In this document: one piece after another, positions 57,659-64,000 of the stretch
Layout: the number at the start of each line of letters is the position of its first letter
How positions within the stretch are numbered: position 1 is the first letter of the stretch
Assembly: GCA_964603985.1 (NCBI GenBank)
Contig: CAZRXG010000019.1
Location: forward strand, 1-64,000
Length of the DNA: 64,000 bases
Direction of reading: 5' to 3'
Source: CAZRXG01 sp964603985
Lineage (GTDB): Bacteria; Chloroflexota; Anaerolineae; Aggregatilineales; UBA3940
Program-made: the position numbers and the translations under genes
The notes under the pieces: model-generated
The model's database searches: none
The model's input: the letters and a program-made list of their open reading frames with translations, nothing else
Told to the model about the DNA's origin: nothing

Positions 57659-59185
57659 TCACTCTGTTTGCGTGAGCGCTGGCGACTCCCCGGCTACCAG
57701 TGCGTGCACATCATCGACCATCGCCTGTATAGCGTGTCGATAAGGGTTATCCGCGAGACGATCTAGTGACTCTTGCCAGTTATTGAGTGCGTGCTGCGCT
57801 TGATTAATGAGGGCCGCAGGGGACTCGTCCATCGCAAGGCGGTACCTTAGATAGTGATACAGCAAAACAAAGCCCGGGGGCAGACCGCGCTTCATATTGG
57901 GTTTAATGGGTTTCATCTGGTTGATGGCCGCCCTGGCCCGCTCCATATCACCGGCCAGATAGTAGCCCCACGCGCACAACACCAGGAACAGATTTCGGTA
58001 TAACGCGCGCGGAGCAACCTGCATCAAGCAGTCGGCAGCTTCGCCAAAACGCCCCTGCATAAGCAGGGTGCAGGAAACCGCGTCATACGCGGCATCCGTC
58101 AGGTACCGAGCATCGTAATCGCGCCGTTCGAGCCACCCCTCTGCCTGAATCGCGTCAAAGGCGGCGCGCGCGAGCGGCTCGGCTTTCTCACCATAGCCCA
58201 GGCGCGCCTGTGAGCTTGCCAACACCAGTGCTGTCTGGTAGGAGGTATCACCTTGCGCCCGTTTGGCTTCCATCTCGGCGATCATTGTCTCGGTTTCATT
58301 CATAGCCCAGCGCAGATTGGCAAATTGCAACCAGCCCAGGGGTACAACTTTCGCCATGTCGGCCACAATTTCGCGCATCCGCGCATAATAAACCTCGAAA
58401 TCGGCGTATGATCGGTAAGCCCCGAACCAGGCCTCAAGCTGCCAGCTTAACTTGTTGAGCGTTGACGATGTATCCTCGCTCAGGAAACGCTGCTGCAAAT
58501 AAGCGGCCAGGAATTGGTACGCCTCGCGTAGGTGAAAATCCAGACGTTGACGGTTAAACGGCTTGATGTCGGCGGTAACTGCGCTTGCCATAGCGTCATC
58601 GTCAGCCAACAGATACAAAAACGCGGTATAGGTCGTCACATGATTCCACAAAAACGCATGATCTTTTCGGTACTGGTCCAACTCACGCGCGGCTTGCGCA
58701 AAGTCACCCTGTAGCTTGCGTACATCCGCCCTGGCCAGATACGCGTTATCCCGTAGTCCACGCCGCTCCCAGTTCTTATGATTAACCAGCCCCTTCGCTT
58801 CCTCTTCAGCGCACGCCTGCTGTGCGAAGTCTTCGGCATCCTGCGGGCGCTTCAGGTGAAGATACACATAACTCAGACTCACCATCATATCCAGTGTGTG
58901 CTCGCCAGCCTCCCAACGCTCCCGTAACTTTGCCTCATAGGCAGTCAGTTTCTCGAATGGCAAACCAGCCGTCAACTGAGATGAGATTCTGTCCCAGGCC
59001 AACGCGCGCCGCGGCGAGGACTCATATAGAAACGCCAGACCGACAGCAATCGCTGCAACCAACCCAATCACAACGACCGGTGGAATACCAATGGCCTCCT
59101 CAATCGGACTAGCGATGATCGCCGCAGTAACCCCCAAGACAACAAGATAGACCCACACCGTGCCCCAAGTTTTGCCATTGCGCAT
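57659..59185 (-). CDS. membrane protein with TPR-like repeats
   Basis: A 508-residue protein: two N-terminal membrane helices (about 9-27 and 33-53), then ~450 residues of helix-turn-helix repeats of TPR character (LMQVAPRALYRNLFLVLCAWGYYLAGDMERARAAINQMKP and others). Such proteins act as scaffolds in the cytoplasm or at the membrane. ATG 59185 is preceded on the minus strand by GAGAGGGAAAACGCT, a good ribosome site. It lies upstream of no obvious partner; the next gene, a response regulator, is on the same strand 102 bp away. Confidence 0.8.
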   Translation of the reverse strand: MRNGKTWGTVWVYLVVLGVTAAIIASPIEEAIGIPPVVVIGLVAAIAVGLAFLYESSPRRALAWDRISSQLTAGLPFEKLTAYEAKLRERWEAGEHTLDMMVSLSYVYLHLKRPQDAEDFAQQACAEEEAKGLVNHKNWERRGLRDNAYLARADVRKLQGDFAQAARELDQYRKDHAFLWNHVTTYTAFLYLLADDDAMASAVTADIKPFNRQRLDFHLREAYQFLAAYLQQRFLSEDTSSTLNKLSWQLEAWFGAYRSYADFEVYYARMREIVADMAKVVPLGWLQFANLRWAMNETETMIAEMEAKRAQGDTSYQTALVLASSQARLGYGEKAEPLARAAFDAIQAEGWLERRDYDARYLTDAAYDAVSCTLLMQGRFGEAADCLMQVAPRALYRNLFLVLCAWGYYLAGDMERARAAINQMKPIKPNMKRGLPPGFVLLYHYLRYRLAMDESPAALINQAQHALNNWQESLDRLADNPYRHAIQAMVDDVHALVAGESPALTQTE

Positions 59186-59287
59186 AGCGTTTTCCCTCTC
59201 AGGGATGCACTCCCCTTTCAGGTGCTCAACTGCGTAATCTCTATTGGGATTAGAAAGCCAGGCTACAGGAGGGGGGCTGCTGATTTG

Positions 59288-60223
59288 CTATGGTCGCTTC
59301 TGGGGGTCTTCCCGGCGCACCTGCAACGCCTTCTGCCGCAGGCTCTCCACGTCCTGGAAGGGGCCATCCCCTGTCGTCAGGCAGCCCATGTCCAGGCGCA
59401 GCCGGTCGCCGGTGTGAGCGTTGGGGCCGCGATTGTCGGCGGGATAGAAGTATTCCAGCGCCCCGCCGCCGATGCGCTCCATGATGCGCGCCTGGAGCGC
59501 GTCGAGCCTGTCGGCGGGGACGAGCACGACGAAGGTCTGCCCGTCGAGGTGGGCGCAGAAGGCGTCGTCCCCCCCCATCTCGCTGGCGGCGTTTTCGAGC
59601 GTCAGGCTGGTGACGCGCAGCACGTCGTCGCTGGCGACAAAGCCGTACAGCTCGCGGTAGGCGTCCAGACCGCGCAGCGCGGCGACCAGCAGCCCTTTGT
59701 CCGGGTACTTCCCGTCCGCAAACGCCTGAAGCACTTCGTCGGTTGCCGCGCCCTCCGGCAGGCCGGTGACGGGATTCTCAAGCAGCATCGTCTCCGCGCG
59801 GCGCAGGGTATTGCGCACCCGCAGACGAAGCTCCTGGATATCGAAGGGCTTGGTGATGTAATCCACCACGCCCATACCCAGGCCGTGCAGGCGATCCACG
59901 CGTTCGTTTCGCTCGGTCAGGAAGATAATGGGGATGTTGCGCGTTTTGTGGCTCTCACGCAGGCGGGTGCACACCTCGAAGCCGTCGATGTCGGGTAGGC
60001 GGATGTCGAGCACGACCAGGTCGGGGAGGGTCTGCGACGCCAGGTCGACGGCCTCTCTGCCCCAGGCAACCGTCTTGACCTTGTAGCCCTGGACGTGGAA
60101 GTAGGCATCGAGCATTTCGGCCAGGTCGAGGTCGTCTTCGACAATCAGGATTTTTCGCCTGTCACCGGGGGGCACCACACACACTCTCTTTTCGCCCGGC
60201 CGCTTGCAGTAGGGCAACCCCAT
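59288..60223 (-). CDS. response regulator with degenerate GGDEF-like output domain
   Basis: About 311 residues. The receiver domain (about 23-140) has KILIVEDDLDLAEM, the phosphoacceptor Asp in LVVLDIRLPDIDG, a Thr switch in IIFLTERN and Lys in YITKPFD. The C-terminal ~150 residues follow the GGDEF fold, but the signature reads MGGDDAF instead of GG[D/E]EF, so cyclase activity is doubtful and it may serve as a binding domain. The ATG at 60223 has no clear ribosome site; a GTG about 16 codons later is an alternative. No histidine kinase is next to it. Confidence 0.82.
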   Translation of the reverse strand: MGLPYCKRPGEKRVCVVPPGDRRKILIVEDDLDLAEMLDAYFHVQGYKVKTVAWGREAVDLASQTLPDLVVLDIRLPDIDGFEVCTRLRESHKTRNIPIIFLTERNERVDRLHGLGMGVVDYITKPFDIQELRLRVRNTLRRAETMLLENPVTGLPEGAATDEVLQAFADGKYPDKGLLVAALRGLDAYRELYGFVASDDVLRVTSLTLENAASEMGGDDAFCAHLDGQTFVVLVPADRLDALQARIMERIGGGALEYFYPADNRGPNAHTGDRLRLDMGCLTTGDGPFQDVESLRQKALQVRREDPQKRP

Positions 60224-60589
60224 CCACCAGCGGGGACAGGCAGCCGAACAGGACCGAAGGGGGTTCAGGATGTAATGTTGGGTCTATCCGGGTGTGACGC
60301 AGATTGCAGCTTCCTTGCCCCTACACCGCCCCTCCCCGCGCCACAAGGAGAAGACACCGGTCAGAAGAGACAGTTGTGCTGGCCGCAGTCTGGCGGTGAA
60401 ACGCATCAGCCGTCCACAAGAGATACCCGATCTGGTGCCCGGCCAACGATGCCGGAACAGGTATCCGGGCCGGGCAGCCCACGACGTTACGCCGAATCCC
60501 CTCGACCGTGAAGGGGCCTGCGGCTCATCCCCTCCACGCCTAGCCACACGGCATCGGCGTCGTGGAAAAGCGGGCCATCTGGCCCCGGC
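60224..60589. other. intergenic stretch without a recognisable gene
   Basis: About 366 bp between the receiver-GGDEF gene and the Roadblock gene. Short open frames on both strands have no ribosome sites and no recognisable domains. No terminator or promoter of good quality was seen. Confidence 0.5.
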
Positions 60590-60961
60590 TCAGACGAGCT
60601 TCTCAAGGTCAGTGACGGCGCGCCCCATGTCCAGGAAGACCAGGCCAAGCTTGGCGTCTTCGCGGGCCAGAACGGTCAGCACGGCCTCCTCGCCGACCGC
60701 CATCAGGATGACGAACCCCTTTTCACCTTTGATGTAGACCTGGTCGAGCGTACCGCGTCCTAATTCGCTGGCGATCCGCTCACCCAGGGAAAGCATAGCA
60801 GCCGACATCGCGGCCACGCGATCTTCTTCGACCTCGGCCGGCATGGACGAGGCCATGCTGAGACCGTCTACACTCACCACCGCGGCAGCTTCCACAGCCG
60901 GTGAACTGGCCTGCAAATCGCGCAGCCGTTCTACCATTTGTTCTGTGCGGGACTTGGTCAA
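60590..60961 (-). CDS. Roadblock/LC7 domain protein
   Basis: A 123-residue single-domain Roadblock/LC7 protein (VEAAAVVSVDGLSMASSMPAEVEEDRVAAMSAAMLSLGERIASELG, then QVYIKGEKGFVILMAVG). Bacterial members such as MglB act as partners or GAPs of small Ras-like GTPases and set polarity or signalling. No GTPase gene is next to it here. It lies with a receiver-GGDEF-like protein and a V4R protein on the same strand, suggesting a small signalling group. ATG 60961 is the natural start. Confidence 0.9.
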   Translation of the reverse strand: MTKSRTEQMVERLRDLQASSPAVEAAAVVSVDGLSMASSMPAEVEEDRVAAMSAAMLSLGERIASELGRGTLDQVYIKGEKGFVILMAVGEEAVLTVLAREDAKLGLVFLDMGRAVTDLEKLV

Positions 60962-61180
60962 CTTCTAACTCCTAGCGTGTAAGGTGATGCAAATGGATAG
61001 CGATAAGGTTGGATGGCACCCCCGCAGGCATTTCAACAGAAACCCGGTGGGTGTGCTCACACTGGGCCGGTGCCTCTGCAAACGACACAATCGGTCACAC
61101 GACAGCGTGTCCGGCAGGCTGTGACCGTTCGGGGCCGTCGCCGATCCCGATCCGGCGGACCGGCGCGACCTGCCAGCAAG

Positions 61181-62032
61181 CTACTCGACCGGCACCTTTT
61201 CGATCTTGATGACGCAGTCTTTGTCGCCCTTGGCCTTGCATTCCGTTTCCATGATGCGGAACTTTTTGCCTTCGGCGACCCACCCGAGCGCCCCCTGAAG
61301 CACACCGATGGCCAGGTGGCAGACAGGTTCCTCAGCTTTGCGGCCCCAGCACACGGGGCAGCGGGTGATCGTCCAGATCCAGTGCTTGTCGTCCTCGCTG
61401 ACCTCGACCACCTGGTCGGTCACCGAGTTAAAGAACTTGGAGAAGAACTCAAGGCCGAGCTTCACCCTGGCTTCCAGCGAACCGACCTTCATCGCGACCT
61501 GGGCGGCTGCCGCCACGCTCTTAAACTGGGTCAGCCCATCCTTGAAGGCCTGCTCACCCGCGCGCGTGGCAAACACGCGTGCGCCTCGGGGGCCGTACAT
61601 GTCCCAGATGCCCTGTTGTAGCTGCCCGACTCGAGTGAAGGAGAATTCCTTTTTCATGTTGTCGGGGGGGTAGTTGCCGATCAGCTCCGGGATCTTAGCC
61701 ATGTTGAGCAGGGCGGCGACACCCTTCTCGCCCATCACCTCTTCCGCCGAGGTCAGCATCACGCGGGCCCACTTGTTGGGGTAGAAGTACTGCTTCTCTT
61801 TTTCTTCTTTCTTTTCTTCTTCTTTTTTCTTCTCGGCTTCTTTCTTCGCCTCTTTGGCTTCGGCCTCCTTGGCTTCAGCCTTTTTGGCCTCGGCCTCCTT
61901 GGCTTTGGCCTCTTTGGCTTCGGCCTCCTTGGCTTCAGCCTTTTTGGCCTCGGCCTCTTTTTCTTTGGCTTCTTTCGCCTCGGCTTCTTTTTTCTTGGTG
62001 TCTTCTTCTTTTGCCTTTTCCTCTGGACTCAT
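61181..62032 (-). CDS. V4R-domain protein with long Lys/Glu/Ala-rich N-terminus
   Basis: A 283-residue protein. Residues 1-80 are almost only Lys, Glu and Ala (repeats of the KEAEAKKAEAKEAEAKEA type), expected to form a highly charged single helix or coiled coil. The C-terminal ~200 residues end in a V4R (4-vinyl reductase) domain with the Cys pattern CPVCWGRKAEEPVCHLAIG..., ETECKAKGDKDCVI, which binds small ligands or metals. V4R proteins often act as sensory modules with Roadblock partners, consistent with the neighbour gene. ATG 62032 is the natural start. Confidence 0.85.
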   Translation of the reverse strand: MSPEEKAKEEDTKKKEAEAKEAKEKEAEAKKAEAKEAEAKEAKAKEAEAKKAEAKEAEAKEAKKEAEKKKEEEKKEEKEKQYFYPNKWARVMLTSAEEVMGEKGVAALLNMAKIPELIGNYPPDNMKKEFSFTRVGQLQQGIWDMYGPRGARVFATRAGEQAFKDGLTQFKSVAAAAQVAMKVGSLEARVKLGLEFFSKFFNSVTDQVVEVSEDDKHWIWTITRCPVCWGRKAEEPVCHLAIGVLQGALGWVAEGKKFRIMETECKAKGDKDCVIKIEKVPVE

Positions 62033-62312
62033 CTGATCCCCCGGTCATAAGGTAAGTGACACATGGTACCTCGTGGTAGGGGCGGCGCGACCGACCATTG
62101 CTGCCGATGCGTTCCACCTCAGTTTATCTGCTATTATCTGCTAGTAGGATGTTACTACTAAGTGTCTAGATAATCAAATTGCCTGCCGAGACTCGCGGAA
62201 GCCACCAGATTGCCCTACAGGATAGTCTACGCCGGCCATCCACGCAAGTCCGCGCGGGCGCTGCCGGGCCTTCCGGTCGCGCTGACGCATCGCCTCGGCC
62301 TGCCACCTGGGA

Positions 62313-62355
62313 TATACTCCCCGGCGGCGAAGCGGGGCCTCTACCCGCCGGGGAG
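62313..62355 (+). promoter_or_regulatory. -10 element and 11-bp inverted repeat upstream of the ABC ATPase gene
   Basis: TATACT at 62313-62318 overlaps the left arm CTCCCCGGCGG (62317-62327) of a perfect inverted repeat; the right arm CCGCCGGGGAG is at 62345-62355. It could be an operator or a 5' hairpin. The 62033-62408 interval holds nothing else recognisable. No TPP riboswitch is here. Confidence 0.5.
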
Positions 62356-62408
62356 AGATGCTGTGTCCGACCCAAAGGAGAGCGGGTAATCGGCCACAGG
62401 GGGAGACC

Positions 62409-63173
62409 ATGACCACACCCAAGCTCGAAGTGCGGCACGTCGGCAAGACCTTTCACGGTGACGGGCGAACCGTCCCGGCGTTGGAGGATGTTTCGCTGCG
62501 CGTGATGCCAGGCGAGTTCGTGACGATCATCGGGCCGTCGGGGAGCGGCAAGAGCACGCTCTTCAACCTGATCGTCGGGCTGCTGCAGCCGGACACGGGC
62601 GAGATCTGCATTGATGGGGAGGTCTGCGCGGAACGGGCGGGTCGGGTCGGCTATATGCCGCAGCGTGACCTGCTGCTGCCGTGGCGCAGTGTGCTCGACA
62701 ACGTGATCATCCCGCTGGAGCTGCGGGCCGTGCCGCGCCCCGAAGCGCGTGCTCAGGCCCGTGAGATGCTGCCGCTGTTCGGGTTGGAGGATTTTGCCGG
62801 GGTGTATCCCAGCGCGCTCTCCGGGGGGATGCGCCAGCGGGCGGCACTGCTGCGGACGATCCTGACCGGGCGGGATACGCTGCTGCTCGACGAGCCGTTT
62901 GGGGCGCTGGATGCGCTGACGCGGCGCGAGCTTCAGGACTGGCTGCTGGAGGTGTGGCGGCGGTTCGGGCCGACGGTGGTGTTCATCACGCACGACGTGG
63001 AGGAGGCGCTGTACCTGGCCGACCGGGTGATCGTGCTGAGCGAAAGGCCGGGGCGGGTGGTTAAGTCGCTGGAGGTGGAGCTGGCGCGCCCCCGGCGGCG
63101 GGGATTGGTGGCCGAGCCGGGCTTCGGGGCGCAGATGGCGATCCTGCTGGAGGCGCTGGGCGTGGAGGTGTGA
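62409..63173 (+). CDS. ABC transporter ATP-binding protein (NitT/TauT/ThiZ class)
   Basis: A 254-residue ATPase with Walker A GPSGSGKS, the Q-loop region MPQRDLLLPWRSVLDNV typical of the nitrate/taurine/thiamine-precursor class, signature LSGGMRQRAALLRTI, Walker B LLLDEPFGALD and the His switch in FITHDVEEA. Importers of this class pair with permeases like that at 15340 and THI5-type binding proteins like that at 16869, which lack a local ATPase, so this gene may complete that transporter. ATG 62409 follows GGGGGAGA. The stop codon lies exactly at the edge of an inverted copy of the LRR-4 downstream region. Confidence 0.9.
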   Translation: MTTPKLEVRHVGKTFHGDGRTVPALEDVSLRVMPGEFVTIIGPSGSGKSTLFNLIVGLLQPDTGEICIDGEVCAERAGRVGYMPQRDLLLPWRSVLDNVIIPLELRAVPRPEARAQAREMLPLFGLEDFAGVYPSALSGGMRQRAALLRTILTGRDTLLLDEPFGALDALTRRELQDWLLEVWRRFGPTVVFITHDVEEALYLADRVIVLSERPGRVVKSLEVELARPRRRGLVAEPGFGAQMAILLEALGVEV

Positions 63174-63199
63174 GCGTCGTGCCCCGCAGGCGCTAACTA

Positions 63200-63244
63200 G
63201 AACTGGCGTTCTGATCATTGTAGCACGGGATGAGGGGCTGTCAA
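63200..63244 (-). promoter_or_regulatory. inverted copy of the SOS-type promoter, pointing into the ABC ATPase gene
   Basis: On the minus strand, TTGACA (63244-63239) and TACAAT (63222-63217) have 16-bp spacing, followed by GAAC-GCCA-GTTC (63211-63200). Arrangement and sequence match the promoter of ncRNA B. The transcript would run antisense into 62409-63173. Confidence 0.7.
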
Positions 63245-63316
63245 TTGGAAAAGGGTCAGAAAAAGGGAGCGGCCCGCAGGCTGCCCCCTGGTGTGTGATG
63301 CGGTATCCCGCCGCTC

Positions 63317-64000
63317 TCACGGGATGACGATGTCCATCACGTGCTCGTCGTTGATGTAGATGGCGTACGTCAGCCCGCTGGTGTACGTCCCCTCCAGCCG
63401 GATCGTGTCGGTGTAGGGCGTCGTCGTCGCCGGGCAGACCTGGCCTGGATTCTGCTCGCGGTAGATGTCGATGTACACGTCGCTGCCCACCTGCTCCTGA
63501 TCAACCGTCACCCGGCCCCCGCAGCCGGACGGCTGGAAGCCCTCGACGGTCAGCACCGGCGTCGTCCCGTCGAACGTTACTTCGATGTTCTCCACCTGGG
63601 TGAACTCGAACTTCGGCAGCACGACGAACGCGTAGCTGTACAGGCTCCACAGGTCGTTTTGCTGGTCGCCGTGCGCGGGTGTGAACGTTCGCACCAGCAG
63701 GTAGTAGCGCGCGCCGACCTCCAGCCCGCTGACCGGATAGCTGCCCTCGGTCTTGTCGGCGGTATTGCCGACCACCGTGTACGGCCCGCCGGGCGAGGGC
63801 GCGACGCTGACCTCGTAGAAGCCGCCGTCGCCCTGGTAGAGGATCGGCGTCCAGGTCAGGTCGATGTCTGCCGAGGTGAAATCCATGCCGGTGATGGTCG
63901 CCGTCAGGTCGTCGGGCGGGACGGTCTGCGTGTCGGCCCAGTCGGGGTCTTGGTAGTTGAGGAAGTCAATCAGCGCCGGGTCGGAGGCGGTCAGCATGTT
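63317..64000 (-). CDS. C-terminal part of a fifth LRR/FnIII-type protein (5' end outside window)
   Basis: The frame runs off the right edge. The visible ~227 residues start with the last LRR (MLTASDPALIDFLN), an FnIII-like domain nearly the same as in the LRR array (LTWTPILYQGDGGFYEVSVAPSPGGPYTVVGNTADK...), and a C-terminal beta domain ending INDEHVMDIVIP that is related to the end of LRR protein 4. The gene is followed by an inverted copy of the DNA that follows LRR gene 4, including the SOS-type promoter, so the segment moved as one block. Confidence 0.88.
   Translation of the reverse strand, partial: NMLTASDPALIDFLNYQDPDWADTQTVPPDDLTATITGMDFTSADIDLTWTPILYQGDGGFYEVSVAPSPGGPYTVVGNTADKTEGSYPVSGLEVGARYYLLVRTFTPAHGDQQNDLWSLYSYAFVVLPKFEFTQVENIEVTFDGTTPVLTVEGFQPSGCGGRVTVDQEQVGSDVYIDIYREQNPGQVCPATTTPYTDTIRLEGTYTSGLTYAIYINDEHVMDIVIP

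Noticed and set aside
62260..62408. A second TPP riboswitch before the ABC ATPase gene
   Set aside because: There is a strong inverted repeat, but neither the CTGAGA box nor the ACCC..GAACCTGAT segment is present.

Overview
The window looks like a high-GC Chloroflexota genome, most like an Anaerolineae-type lineage. This is an inference from several signs: lipoproteins with Thr/Pro-rich 'PTATP' linkers, PknB-type kinase, V4R and Roadblock proteins, a B-box membrane protein next to nadK and recN, many GTG/TTG starts, and Gram-positive-type SOS boxes (GAAC-N4-GTTC). No rRNA and no marker gene for exact placement is present. Several lower-GC patches (about 12.2-14.0, 18.0-19.6 and 33.6-34.7 kb) stand out as probable acquired DNA.

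Layout. 0-2.3 kb: end of an integrative element whose large serine recombinase runs into a tRNA-Arg(CCG). 2.4-12 kb: zinc alcohol dehydrogenase, two tandem LysM-M23 peptidases with identical 3' halves, a cysteine desulfurase-SelD fusion, Ser/Thr kinase, lspA and a lipoprotein. 12-18 kb: a WD40 pair, then a TPP-riboswitch operon (thiN, thiamine-binding protein, permease, methyltransferase, THI5-type binding protein); the only ATPase that could serve that transporter lies 45 kb away at 62.4 kb. 18-31 kb: hypothetical and envelope proteins, aldo/keto reductase, DUF2142 protein, Nudix, three tandem 181-residue paralogs made partly by segmental duplication, and secreted proteins. 31-35 kb: a type IIG-like restriction-modification gene, frameshifted and carrying an in-frame REP/RAYT transposase insertion. 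35-41 kb: a putative SOS-controlled noncoding RNA, methyltransferase, recN, B-box protein, nadK and PAP2 phosphatase. 41-52 kb: four tandem plant-type LRR/FnIII surface proteins. 52-64 kb: a second related noncoding RNA, class A PBP, MFS transporter, TPR protein, a small signalling cluster (receiver-GGDEF-like, Roadblock, V4R), an ABC ATPase, and the end of a fifth LRR-type gene.

How the genes fit together. The thiamine operon salvages and activates thiamine or its pyrimidine precursor under feedback control by a riboswitch followed by an intrinsic terminator. LspA, many lipoproteins, the M23 peptidases, the PBP and the LRR proteins make this an envelope- and surface-rich region. The LRR array, the M23 pair, the 181-residue family and the LamG-like pair all show recent duplication or gene conversion.

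Most unusual items: (1) a complete REP-RAYT-REP unit of 172 codons sitting in frame inside a DNA methyltransferase domain; (2) two related noncoding regions driven by promoters with SOS-like operators, each with a pair of hairpins presenting the same 14-15-nt loop, plus a third, inverted copy of the promoter pointing into the ABC ATPase gene.
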